A DNA stretch of 32,112 nt from JAIOPA01 sp046076045 (GTDB taxonomy: Bacteria > Eisenbacteria > RBG-16-71-46): NCBI GenBank assembly GCA_046076045.1, contig JBJTRI010000091.1:1-32112 (forward strand), in the 5' to 3' direction. Shown piece after piece: positions 18,016 through 26,182 of the stretch (positions are counted from its first letter, which is position 1; each line of letters opens with the position of its first letter). The notes under the pieces were generated by a model. The model made no database searches, was not told the origin of the DNA, and worked only from the letters and a program-made list of their open reading frames with translations. Made by a program: the position numbers and the translations under genes.

Positions 18016-20772
18016 ATGGACGTCCTGCGCCGTCTCGCCCACGCCCTGTCGCTCACCCTCGCGCTCGTCGCGACCCCCGCCCTCGCCCAGACCGGCAAGG
18101 TCACGGGCACCGTCACCGACGACACGGGCGCCGCGCTCTCGGGCGCCGAGGTCCGCATCGAGGGCACGACGCTGCACCAGAGCACCGACGAGCGCGGTCG
18201 CTTCGCACTCGAGGGCGTGCCGGTCGGCACGCAGACCGTGCGCGCGCTCATGCTGGGGCACCGCTCCGGCACCCGTACCGTGACGGTCGCGGCCGGGACC
18301 ACGGTCACCGCCGACCTGCGGCTCGAGCGCTCCGCCATCCCCGTGGGCGAGATCGAGGTCGTGGTCGGGTCGCGCGCGCGTCACACCGCCGCCGACGAGT
18401 TGGCGGTGCCGGTGGACGTGTACAACCGCGAGGTGCTGGCGCGGCAGGGCACCACCGAGACGAGCCAGATGCTCCAGTCGCTCTCGCCCGCGGTGAACTT
18501 CCCGCGCCAGACGGTGACCGACGCCAACGACGTCGTGCGTCCGTTCACGCTCCGCGGCCTGTCGCCCGATCACACGCTGGTGCTGGTCAACGGTCTGCGG
18601 CGGCACCCGACCGCGGTCGTCAACACGTTCGCCTACGGCATGCCCGCCGGCTCGAGCGGCGTGGACCTGAACGCGCTGCCCAGCGCGGCCATCGATCGCG
18701 TCGAGGTGCTGCGCGATGGCGCCTCGGCGCAGTACGGATCCGACGCCATCGCGGGCGTGGTCAACCTGGTCCTGCGCCGCGGTCGGTTCGCGCCGTGGGC
18801 GACGGTGACGGGTGGCGGTTACTTCACCGGCGACTACCCGCGCGACGGCCGCACGGTGAACGTCGCCGGTGGCTGGGGACTCGGGATCGGGCGCAGCTCG
18901 CTCGTGCTCTCGGGCGAGTACCTCGACCGTCAGCCCACCAACCGCGCGTGGGCGGACTCGTTCGAGACCGGCAGCACGGGTGTGACCGACGTCATCGGGC
19001 CCGACGGCAAGGTCGTCCAGAAGCGCAACGACGCCCCGCAGCCCAACCACCACTGGGGCGACGGACTCGAGCGCGACCTGCTCACCATGGCGGTCTGGAA
19101 CATGCCGCTGTCCCGTCGGAGCGCGTTGTGGGCGCAGGGCGGGTGGAGCCGGCGCGAGGGCACGGGCAACGGCTATCGCCGCTACGCGGGCAGCGCGCGC
19201 AACTGGGACAGCATCTACCCGGTCGGCTTCCTGCCCGAGTTCAACCCGCTCGTGACCGACCTGTCGCTCGCCGGTGGCTGGAAGGCCGAGGTGAACGATT
19301 GGGCCATGAACGCCGGTGCGACCTACGGCCACAACGGGTTCGACTACCGGTTGCGCAACACGCTCAACGCCTCGCTCGGCGGCTCGCTCACGCAGGTGTG
19401 GCCCGGACCCGACGGCATCCCCGGTACCGCCGACGACGGCCCCATGCCCAACCAGACGTCGTTCGACGCCGGCCGGCTCAAGCGCGACGAACTGCAGTTG
19501 TCGCTCGACGCTTCGCGTGCGATGGCGTTGGGGCTGCCCGCGCCCGTGAACGTCGCGCTCGGCGCGGCCTGGCGCACCGAGCGCTGGCGCATCCAGCAGG
19601 GCGAACGCGCGTCGTGGATCGATGGGGGCGCGCCCGACCAGACCGGTGGCGATGCGGTCGGCGGCTCGCAGGTGTTCCCGGGCTTCTCCCCGCAGGACGA
19701 GGTGGACGCGCGCCGCAACAACATCGGCGTGTACGCCGACCTCGAGACCGACCTCACGCCCACCCTGCTCGCCACCACCGCGGCGCGCTTCGAGCACTAC
19801 GACGACTTCGGCTCGCTGGTGACGGGCAAGCTGGCGCTGCGCCTGCAGCCGACGCGCCGCGTCACGCTGCGCGCCGCGGCCAGCACGGGCTTCCGGGCGC
19901 CGGGCCTGTCGCAGATGCACTTCTCGAAGGTCGTCACCAACGTCATCGGTGGCGTGCCCGAGGAGGTCGGCGTGTTCCCGGTGGCGAGTGCGGCCGCGCG
20001 TGCGCTCGGCGCCCGCGACCTCGACCCCGAGACCTCGGTGAACCTCTCGGCGGGGCTCGCAGTGACGCCAGTCGAGAACCTCACGCTGACCGCCGACGTG
20101 TACCGCATCGAGGTCAAGGACCGCATCGTGCTCGGTGCCACGTTCGACGACTCGACCACGGCCCGCATCCTGTCGAACGCGGGCATCTCGGGCGTGTCGG
20201 GCGTGCAGTACTTCAACAACGGCATCGACACGCGCACCGTGGGCGTGGACGTGACCGCCGATCTGCGCGTGCCCCTGAGCGGGGACCGCGCGTTGTCGTT
20301 CAACGCGGCCGTGAACTGGGGCGAGAACACGATCACCCAGCAGGACGGTCTGCCCTCGGTGCTCGCGACCTCGACCGACGAGACCGGCATCCTCGACGAG
20401 GTCATGCAGGTCGCCATCACGCGCGAGCGCCCCGACTGGCGCGCCACGTTCACCACCGAGTACCAGCAGGGGCCGGCGCGCGGCCTCGTGCGCGTGCAGT
20501 ACTTCGGCACGTTCGAGTCGGCACAGCCCGCCGCCACGGTGGGCTACGTCGAGCGCTACCCGGCTCGCACGCTCGTGGACGCCGAGGCGGGCTACCGCCT
20601 CGCGGGCGTGGAGCTGTCGCTCGGGGCGCGCAACCTGTTCGACACCTACCCGGGCAAGGCGCAGCTCGACTACAACAACAACTTCGGCATCTTCCCGTGG
20701 GCCGCGGCCTCGCCGTTCGGCTACAACGGTCGCTACCTGTACACGAGGCTCAGCTGGACGATGCCGCGCTGA
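18016..20772 (+). CDS. TonB-dependent outer-membrane receptor (siderophore/nutrient type)
   Basis: A 918-residue protein from ATG 18016, with GGAG 11 bases upstream. A signal peptide ends at ALAQ (25). Residues about 28-105 are a CarboxypepD_reg-like Ig domain (VTGTVTDDTGAALSGAEVRI ... GRFALEGVPVG). The plug (about 125-255) has RPFTLRGLSPDHTLVLVNGL, AIDRVEVLRDGASAQYGSDA and IAGVVNLVLR, textbook plug motifs. The remaining 660 residues alternate barrel strands and loops, include FRAPGLSQ (barrel) and NLFDTYPG near the end, and close with YLYTRLSWTMPR. The family imports iron complexes, cobalamin, glycans or peptides using TonB energy. The substrate cannot be named, since no transport or enzyme partner sits on this strand. 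It is monocistronic, ending in a strong hairpin that it shares with the receptor on the other strand. Confidence 0.9.
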   Translation: MDVLRRLAHALSLTLALVATPALAQTGKVTGTVTDDTGAALSGAEVRIEGTTLHQSTDERGRFALEGVPVGTQTVRALMLGHRSGTRTVTVAAGTTVTADLRLERSAIPVGEIEVVVGSRARHTAADELAVPVDVYNREVLARQGTTETSQMLQSLSPAVNFPRQTVTDANDVVRPFTLRGLSPDHTLVLVNGLRRHPTAVVNTFAYGMPAGSSGVDLNALPSAAIDRVEVLRDGASAQYGSDAIAGVVNLVLRRGRFAPWATVTGGGYFTGDYPRDGRTVNVAGGWGLGIGRSSLVLSGEYLDRQPTNRAWADSFETGSTGVTDVIGPDGKVVQKRNDAPQPNHHWGDGLERDLLTMAVWNMPLSRRSALWAQGGWSRREGTGNGYRRYAGSARNWDSIYPVGFLPEFNPLVTDLSLAGGWKAEVNDWAMNAGATYGHNGFDYRLRNTLNASLGGSLTQVWPGPDGIPGTADDGPMPNQTSFDAGRLKRDELQLSLDASRAMALGLPAPVNVALGAAWRTERWRIQQGERASWIDGGAPDQTGGDAVGGSQVFPGFSPQDEVDARRNNIGVYADLETDLTPTLLATTAARFEHYDDFGSLVTGKLALRLQPTRRVTLRAAASTGFRAPGLSQMHFSKVVTNVIGGVPEEVGVFPVASAAARALGARDLDPETSVNLSAGLAVTPVENLTLTADVYRIEVKDRIVLGATFDDSTTARILSNAGISGVSGVQYFNNGIDTRTVGVDVTADLRVPLSGDRALSFNAAVNWGENTITQQDGLPSVLATSTDETGILDEVMQVAITRERPDWRATFTTEYQQGPARGLVRVQYFGTFESAQPAATVGYVERYPARTLVDAEAGYRLAGVELSLGARNLFDTYPGKAQLDYNNNFGIFPWAAASPFGYNGRYLYTRLSWTMPR

Positions 20773-20790
20773 CCGCACCCCCGACGCACA

Positions 20791-20827
20791 CGAACCCCCG
20801 GTGGGCCGACCGCCCACCGGGGGTTCG
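20791..20827. terminator. Bidirectional terminator between the two convergent TonB-dependent receptors
   Basis: A perfect 16-bp stem, CGAACCCCCGGTGGGC (20791-20806) with its complement at 20812-20827, encloses a 5-base loop. It lies between stop codons at 20772 (plus) and 20848 (minus). Confidence 0.85.
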
Positions 20828-20847
20828 TCGATCCCGCCGAGGACGTC

Positions 20848-23238
20848 CTAGAACTCGATCGTGACGCCGATCGTCGGCAGCACCGTGCCCGTGTCCTCGC
20901 GCGTCGTGTAGGTGAGGTACGAACCCGGGTTCGCGGGGTCCGGGACCGGGACGCCCGCAGCGTCGCGCTCGACGAGCAGGATGGGCGCCAGCCGCGGCTG
21001 GAACGCGTACAGGTTCTGCACGTCGAGGTAGAGGTTGATGCTCGAGCCACGACGGAACCAACGCTTGTCCAGGCGCAGGTCGAGTTGGTGGAGCGGACCG
21101 TTGCGCTCGGTGTTCAGGCGCGACCAGTCGGGCACCGCCCGTCCGGTGACGTCCCAGACGTCGGCGCGTGCGGAGAGCGCGACGTCGTCGGGCGTGTAGG
21201 GTGCGCCCCCGAGGTACCGCCAGCGCGCACCGACCTCCCAGCCTCGACCGAAACGCCGACCGCCGGTGAGCGATCCGACCATACGGTTGTCCCACGCCGA
21301 CGGCGCGTACGAACCGTCGCGCGTGGTGAACTCGCTGCGCACGAACGTCCACGCGGCGATGCCGTACCAACCGGCGTACAACCGCTGCTGTGCCAGCAGC
21401 TCCAGACCCCACGCGCGACCGCGACTGGTGGGCGACGACGGCGCGTTGCCGATGACGCCGAAGTCCGCCCCGAGGTTGGCGAGGCTGATCCCCTCGCGCA
21501 GCAGGAACGGGTAGTCGAGGTAGCGCTTCACGAACGCCTCGGCGGTGATGCGCGAGTTCGTGCTCGTGGCGAGCTCCACCCCCGCCACCGCGTGGTCGGA
21601 GCGCACGTAGCCGGTGCCCCGCTCGCGGTTGCCGAGCGCCCCGAGCGAGTCGCGCCAGCCGAGCACGGTGTAAGCGGGCAACGCGGCGTAGCGACCGACG
21701 CTCGCGTTCAAGCGCCAGCGCGGCGACAGGGCCCACGAGGCCGCCAGACGCGGCGACAACCCGCGCCCCCCGCGCGTGCGCTCGGAGTAGTCGGCCAGGT
21801 CGAAGCGCGCCCCGAGCGCCAGAGTGAGACGTTCGTCAGCGAACGTGCGACTGGCCTGGGACCACACCGCTCCGCGCGTGAGCGACAGGCGCGAGTCGTA
21901 GTCCACGGTGATCGGCCCCGCGGGAACCGCGGTGCGCTGGAACGTGGAGGTCGTGTAGGTGGCCGACTCGAGCGCGGCGCCGTAGTCCAGACTCAGCCCC
22001 CCGCGACGCTCGCTGCGCTCGACGCGCAGGCGCTGCTCGGTCTCGCGCGAACGGTAGTCGATCAGGCGGTTCGCGGGGTCGGAGTCGTCGTTGCCTGCGT
22101 ACTTCTCGGCGCGGTTGTCGAGCTGACTGCGCGACACGCTGGTCGTGGTGACGCCGAGGTCCGACCAACGCTTCCACGACGCGCCCACGGTGTAGTTCCA
22201 CTGCGAGTTCGGCGGGAGCTGCTCGAGCAGGTAGCGCTTGAAGTCGGTGTCGTCGGCGTCCTCGTTGAGCGTGAAATCGTCCACCGCACCGAGCCCCAGC
22301 ACGACCAACTCGTTGCGATCGTCGAAGCGCGTGCGCACCTTGAACTGCGCGTCGTTGTAGGTGGGCAGGAACGGCAAGCCGAGCGCCCGGAACAGGAACT
22401 GCAGGTAGGAGCGACGTGCCGAGAGCAGATAGGTGCTGCGCGAACCCATGGGCCCCTCGGCGGTGACGCCGAGGTCCGACGCGCCCACCGTCACCGAGCC
22501 CGCGGCGCGCTCGCTGTTGCCCTCGAGCATGCGGAAGTCCATGACCGAGCTGAGCGCCCCGCCGCGTGCGACCGGGAACGCGCTCGTGTAGACGTCGACC
22601 TCGCGGATGAAGCGCACATCGATCATGCCCACCGGTCCGCCCGAGGAACCCTGCGTGGAGAAGTGGTTGATGGTGGGGACCTCGATGCCGTCGAGCACGA
22701 ACCGGTTCTCGTTGGGGGCACCGCCACGAACGATGAGGTCGTTGCGGAAGTTGGGCGTGGACGCCACGCCCGGCGTGCCCTGGAGCGCCTTCGAGAGGTC
22801 GCGATCGGCCCCCGGGAAGCGCGCCACCTCGGCCGCCCCGATGGTGCGCACCGACACCGGGCTCGCCGCACGGCGCACGAACGGCGAGGCGGTGACGGTG
22901 ACGGAGTCCGTCGCCACGACCTCCTCCTCGAGCAGGAACTCGAGTTCGGTCGGACGGGCCGGACTCACCTCGATCTCGTACAGCACCATGCGGCGCCAGC
23001 CCAGCATGGCCGCCTGCACGTTGTACACGCCCGGCGCCACGTCGCGCAGCACGAAGCGCCCCTGATCGTCGGTGAGCGCCCCCACCCCCGCACCCTGCAG
23101 GGTGACGTTGGCGCCCACGAGCGGCTCGCGCCCGACCGCCGCGAGCACGCGCCCACGCGCCTCCGCGGCGCGCGCCACGCCCGCCCCGAACAGCAGAGCG
23201 ACCAACGCGAGCACGACCCCGCCGGAACGCCCGATCAT
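20848..23238 (-). CDS. TonB-dependent receptor, coupled to the amidase gene
   Basis: A 796-residue protein from ATG 23238, which overlaps the amidase stop as ATGA; GGAGG lies seven to eight bases upstream. A signal peptide ends at ARAAE. Residues about 25-110 form a CarboxypepD_reg-like domain (ARGRVLAAVGREPLVGANVT ... GRFVLRDVAPGVY). The plug follows (VRTIGAAEVARFPGADRDLS, LIVRGGAPNENRFVLDGIEV, VDVYTSAFPVARGGALSSVM), with wording typical of Bacteroidetes-type receptors rather than classical siderophore receptors. A barrel of about 550 residues ends in VLPTIGVTIEF, with the C-terminal Phe that marks an outer-membrane assembly signal. Coupling to an amidase with a Tat-exported partner suggests import of the amide or peptide that the amidase hydrolyses, or of its product (inference). 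Confidence 0.88.
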   Translation of the reverse strand: MIGRSGGVVLALVALLFGAGVARAAEARGRVLAAVGREPLVGANVTLQGAGVGALTDDQGRFVLRDVAPGVYNVQAAMLGWRRMVLYEIEVSPARPTELEFLLEEEVVATDSVTVTASPFVRRAASPVSVRTIGAAEVARFPGADRDLSKALQGTPGVASTPNFRNDLIVRGGAPNENRFVLDGIEVPTINHFSTQGSSGGPVGMIDVRFIREVDVYTSAFPVARGGALSSVMDFRMLEGNSERAAGSVTVGASDLGVTAEGPMGSRSTYLLSARRSYLQFLFRALGLPFLPTYNDAQFKVRTRFDDRNELVVLGLGAVDDFTLNEDADDTDFKRYLLEQLPPNSQWNYTVGASWKRWSDLGVTTTSVSRSQLDNRAEKYAGNDDSDPANRLIDYRSRETEQRLRVERSERRGGLSLDYGAALESATYTTSTFQRTAVPAGPITVDYDSRLSLTRGAVWSQASRTFADERLTLALGARFDLADYSERTRGGRGLSPRLAASWALSPRWRLNASVGRYAALPAYTVLGWRDSLGALGNRERGTGYVRSDHAVAGVELATSTNSRITAEAFVKRYLDYPFLLREGISLANLGADFGVIGNAPSSPTSRGRAWGLELLAQQRLYAGWYGIAAWTFVRSEFTTRDGSYAPSAWDNRMVGSLTGGRRFGRGWEVGARWRYLGGAPYTPDDVALSARADVWDVTGRAVPDWSRLNTERNGPLHQLDLRLDKRWFRRGSSINLYLDVQNLYAFQPRLAPILLVERDAAGVPVPDPANPGSYLTYTTREDTGTVLPTIGVTIEF

Positions 23239-24635
23239 GCGAAACCCTCCGGGCGACGGGTGTGCCAGTCGGTGCGCGCCTGGTAGGCGGTGCCGAGCGA
23301 GGCGAGCAGCGACTCCGAGAACGGCGCGCCCATGAACGACAGGCTGGTGGGCAGCCCGTTCTCGCCGAACCCGTTCGGCAGCGCGATCGCGGGCGCGCCC
23401 ACGAGGTTGCCCGCGGGGATGACCCCCGGTCCGCCGGAGATGCCGGGATACGCGCTCGCGAACGGCGCGATCGGGTATGCGACCGTGGCGCGCGTCGGCG
23501 TGGCGATGACGTCGTACGACTCGAACACGCGCGCCATCGCCTCGCGCATGGGACGGCGCAGACGCATGGCCTGCAGGTAGTCCACCGCCGGGAGCAGCAG
23601 GCCCGAGTAGGGCCCGGTGCGATCGGCCGGACAGCGCAGTCGCGACACGCCGCCCGACTCGATGAGGTCGAGGAACGCGCTCGCCCCCTCGGCCGACACG
23701 ATCGCACCCACCGCGGGTCCCCACGGCAGGTCGGGGAACGGCACGTCGCGCGTCACGGTCACGGCGTCCCCCAACGCGGCGAGGGCGGCGTCGAAGTTTT
23801 CGCGCACCGCGGGCTGCACCTTCTCCACCGAACCCCGCGGCACCATCACGCGGACGCGGCGCGGAGCCATCGGCTTCCACTCGAACCGCCGCCCCGACGA
23901 CGACGGGTCCGCGTCGTCGGGGCCCGCGATTGCCGCGAGCACCCGCGCGCAGTCGTCGGCGCTGCGCGCCATGGGACCGAGCTTGTCGAGCGTCCACGAC
24001 AGCGCCATCGCGCCGTGACGCGAGACGAGCCCGTAGGTGGGACGCAGACCGGTCACGCCCGAGAACGCGGACGGGGTGAGGATGGAACCCGAGGTCTCGC
24101 TCCCGATCGCGAACGACACCAGACCGGCCGCGACCGCCGAGCCGGGACCGCTCGACGACCCACCGCTCCAGAAGTCGGTGTTCCACGGCGTGAGCCCGGG
24201 CCCGGTGAACGCGGCGTCGGGATGGTCGTAGCCCATGCCGCCGGCCAACTCGACCATGGAGAGCTTGGCGCACAGCACCGCACCCGCCTCGCGCAGGCGC
24301 GTGACCACCGTGGCGTCGTGGTCGAACACCTGCTCGCGGTACGGCTCGGCGCCCCACGTGGTGGGCACGCCGCGCGTGGCGACGAGGTCCTTGGCTCCGT
24401 ACGGGATGCCGTGCAGTGGTCCGCGATAGCGCCCACTCGCGATCTCGGACTCGGCGGTGCGCGCCTCGCGCAGCGCCGAGTCGCGCATCAGCGTGACGAC
24501 GGCATTCAGGCGCGGACCATGGCGCTCGAGTCGGTCGAGGGCGATCTCGGTGAGCCGCACGGGCGACAGCGTGCGCGCGCGCAGACGCTCGGCGAGCGTG
24601 CGGATGGGCTGGTGGAGCAGCGTGCGGTCGTCCAT
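23235..24635 (-). CDS. Amidase signature family hydrolase
   Basis: A 466-residue protein from ATG 24635, with GAGGT upstream, seven bases after the stop of the small Tat gene. The Ser-cisSer-Lys triad is complete: Lys82 in GIPYGAKDLVATRG, Ser161 in SGGSSSGPGSA and the nucleophile Ser184 in GSETSGSILTPSA. The region FSGVTGLRPTYGLVSRHG matches GatA-type amidases, but the gene lacks the GatB/GatC context. It has no signal peptide of its own. Substrates in the family range from aryl amides to peptides and urethanes, and none can be picked here. The tight operon with a Tat-signal protein and a TonB-dependent receptor suggests an extracytoplasmic amidase that travels with its partner (inference). 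Confidence 0.87.
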   Translation of the reverse strand: MDDRTLLHQPIRTLAERLRARTLSPVRLTEIALDRLERHGPRLNAVVTLMRDSALREARTAESEIASGRYRGPLHGIPYGAKDLVATRGVPTTWGAEPYREQVFDHDATVVTRLREAGAVLCAKLSMVELAGGMGYDHPDAAFTGPGLTPWNTDFWSGGSSSGPGSAVAAGLVSFAIGSETSGSILTPSAFSGVTGLRPTYGLVSRHGAMALSWTLDKLGPMARSADDCARVLAAIAGPDDADPSSSGRRFEWKPMAPRRVRVMVPRGSVEKVQPAVRENFDAALAALGDAVTVTRDVPFPDLPWGPAVGAIVSAEGASAFLDLIESGGVSRLRCPADRTGPYSGLLLPAVDYLQAMRLRRPMREAMARVFESYDVIATPTRATVAYPIAPFASAYPGISGGPGVIPAGNLVGAPAIALPNGFGENGLPTSLSFMGAPFSESLLASLGTAYQARTDWHTRRPEGFA

Positions 24636-24642
24636 GGGGACC

Positions 24643-24975
24643 TCAGGGGCGGAAGACGAAATCGGGTTCGTCGGCGTTCGCGAGCTTCACCGCGCGCAGT
24701 CGGCGGCCGAGCGCGAGATCGCCGTCGAGGTCGGAGGTGACGCTGGCCCACTGCTCGGGCGTGAGGCGATCGGGATGGCGCGTTCGCAGCACGTCGGCGA
24801 GCAGGCGCGCCTCGGGGCCGGGAGCGGCAGGCGCGGTGGGCGGTGCGGGCGGCGGGCTCGATGCGGCGGGCGGCACGGGCGCCTGTGCGACCGCGGCACC
24901 CGGCAGCGCGAGGACTGCGGCGAGCATCTGCAGGAACCCTCGACGCGGGAGCGCGTCGGGACGGATGTCGGACAC
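24643..24975 (-). CDS. Small Tat-signal protein, putative amidase partner
   Basis: A 110-residue protein from GTG 24975, with GGAGGT four bases upstream; the upstream extension of the frame is not protein-like. The N-terminus has a twin-arginine motif LPRRGFLQML (Arg11-Arg12) and a hydrophobic stretch ending at GAAVAQA. A Pro/Ala-rich linker (about 31-53) follows, and then a short conserved-looking helical domain (RLLADVLRTRHPDRLTPEQW ... ALGRRLRAVKLANADEPDF) ending in VFRP. It has no cofactor motif. The linkage (seven-base gap to the amidase, then an ATGA overlap to the receptor) defines a three-gene operon. A small Tat protein beside a signal-less enzyme recalls hitchhiker export, in which the partner carries the signal (inference). 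I do not recognise a named family. Confidence 0.7.
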   Translation of the reverse strand: MSDIRPDALPRRGFLQMLAAVLALPGAAVAQAPVPPAASSPPPAPPTAPAAPGPEARLLADVLRTRHPDRLTPEQWASVTSDLDGDLALGRRLRAVKLANADEPDFVFRP

Positions 24976-25018
24976 GGGGACCTCCGGGGAACGGGGCACG
25001 GCGCGAAGGGACCGCACG

Positions 25019-25024
25019 ATGATA
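25019..25024 (-). promoter_or_regulatory. Possible -10 element of the Tat/amidase/receptor operon
   Basis: On the minus strand TATCAT (5 of 6 matches to TATAAT) lies 43 bases upstream of the GTG at 24975, in the 259-bp divergent interval. I cannot find a convincing -35 box. The rest of the interval shows no gene; a 40-codon plus-strand frame near 25090-25212 is not protein-like. Confidence 0.25.
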
Positions 25025-25234
25025 GTGGAACGCGGCCCCCGCGACCCAGCGCGACGGTCGAAGTCCCGGACGTCGGCACCGCCCCGCACATGCGCTTGCA
25101 CGCCGACGACGCCACGACCGGATCGTCGTTCGAAGCGGTCGTTCGGACCCGTGTGGGTGTGGGCGACCCGGTGTCACGGGTGTTCGTGCTGCCCGTGGAA
25201 CGCATGGCCTGACGGCCGGGAAGGGGTGTGTCGG

Positions 25235-25426
25235 ATGATGCGAGTCGAGGAGGGTTTGCGGATGGTGGCGGGGGTGTTCATCATGGCGTCCGTCGCGCTC
25301 GGGGTGTGGGTGGATCCTTGGTGGTTCGCGTTCACCGCGTTCGTCGGACTCAACCTGCTGCAGAGCGCGTTCTCGAAGTGGTGTCCGATGATGACGATCC
25401 TCAAGACCCTGGGGTTCCGTGCATGA
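25235..25426 (+). CDS. Small DUF2892 (YgaP-like) inner-membrane protein
   Basis: A 63-residue protein from ATG 25235, with AAGGGG nine bases upstream. It has an RVEEGLRMVAG start, two hydrophobic segments (about 10-25 and 29-45) and the family ending FTAFVGLNLLQSAFSKWCP followed by MMTILKTLGF. DUF2892 proteins are short membrane proteins often fused to, or next to, rhodanese-type sulfurtransferases, as in YgaP. The single Cys in the SKWCP motif is conserved in many members. Its stop overlaps the next gene's ATG (ATGA), so the two are co-translated; that neighbour is a DUF442-type phosphatase, again a sulfur-linked family. Confidence 0.8.
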   Translation: MMRVEEGLRMVAGVFIMASVALGVWVDPWWFAFTAFVGLNLLQSAFSKWCPMMTILKTLGFRA

Positions 25427-25998
25427 AGCGTGTCCTCCTGCTCACCGCACTCGTGGCCACGGCGACGCTCGCGGCGCCTGCGGCCGCCGCCTCCTCGTCC
25501 CGGCCCCGTCCCACTCCGGTCGCGGACTCGTCCGCCATCGTGGCGATGCTCGCCGGGGTGACGAACGGCGCCTGCCCGGTGCCGGGTGTGGCCACGGGAG
25601 GCCAGCCCGCCGCTGCCCACCTGCAGGCGCTCGCCAAGGGCGGCTTCCACACCGTGCTCGACCTGCGCACGTCCGAGGAGGCCCGCGGGTTCGACGAGCC
25701 CGTGACCGCCAAGCGGGCGGGCCTGCGCTACGAGTCGGTGCCGTTCATGCCCGCGACGCTCGGCGACGCGCAGTTCGACCGGGTGCGCGAGGTGCTGCGG
25801 CGCACCGACGGGCGCGGGGTGTTCGTGCACTGCGCGAGCGCGAACCGCGTGGGTGCGGTCATGGTGCCGTGGCTCGTGCTCGACCGTGGTTGGACGCTCG
25901 ATCGCGCACTGGCCCTGGCCAAGACCAACGGCCTGCGCAGCCCCGAGATGGAGGCGAAGGCACGCGACTACGTGTCCCGCAAGCGCGAGCGCGGCTGA
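25423..25998 (+). CDS. Exported DUF442-type (Blh-like) cysteine phosphatase/sulfurtransferase-fold protein
   Basis: A 191-residue protein from ATG 25423, overlapping the DUF2892 gene by four bases. A signal peptide (MKRVLLLTALVATATLAAPA, then AAA) predicts the periplasm. The mature domain matches DUF442: VATGGQPAAAHLQALAKGGF, HTVLDLRTSEEARGF and the catalytic loop VFVHCASANRVGAVM with Cys137 and Arg142. The C-x4-R spacing is that of DUF442 (HCxSGxR), not the C-x5-R of classical tyrosine phosphatases, and the usual loop Gly is Ala. DUF442 domains occur in persulfide-dioxygenase fusions and sulfide-oxidation clusters; dual-specificity phosphatase activity is the alternative. Coupling to a DUF2892 gene and an adjacent cysteine-synthase remnant favour a sulfur role (inference). 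Confidence 0.78.
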   Translation: MKRVLLLTALVATATLAAPAAAASSSRPRPTPVADSSAIVAMLAGVTNGACPVPGVATGGQPAAAHLQALAKGGFHTVLDLRTSEEARGFDEPVTAKRAGLRYESVPFMPATLGDAQFDRVREVLRRTDGRGVFVHCASANRVGAVMVPWLVLDRGWTLDRALALAKTNGLRSPEMEAKARDYVSRKRERG

Positions 25999-26026
25999 CG
26001 CGGACGTCCCACCGGACCGAACACGA

Positions 26027-26061
26027 GACGCCCCCGACGCGAGCCTTGCGTCGGGGGCGTC
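26027..26061. terminator. Hairpin terminator between the phosphatase gene and the cysteine-synthase pseudogene
   Basis: A perfect 14-bp stem, GACGCCCCCGACGC (26027-26040) with GCGTCGGGGGCGTC (26048-26061), has a 7-base loop. The flanking genes converge, so it may serve both strands. The arm closely resembles that of the hairpin at 17863-17896. Confidence 0.8.
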
Positions 26062-26182
26062 GAGCTTGGGCGAGCGGACGCGCGTCTCGGAGAGTCGCCT
26101 CTCCCCCCATCGCTGACGCCTCGCTCCCCCTCGAACGGCCCCACACGGGGAGCGTCGCACGCTGGGGTCCGTCCGATGCCGC

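Noticed and set aside
17950..20817. A 955-codon minus-strand frame opposite the first TonB-dependent receptor
   Set aside because: Its His/Arg/Glu/Val-rich content is the usual complement of a GC-rich coding strand, and no family motif is present.
25090..25212. Forty-codon plus-strand frame in the divergent interval
   Set aside because: No ribosome-binding site, no domain and no conservation evidence; it is probably chance in GC-rich DNA.
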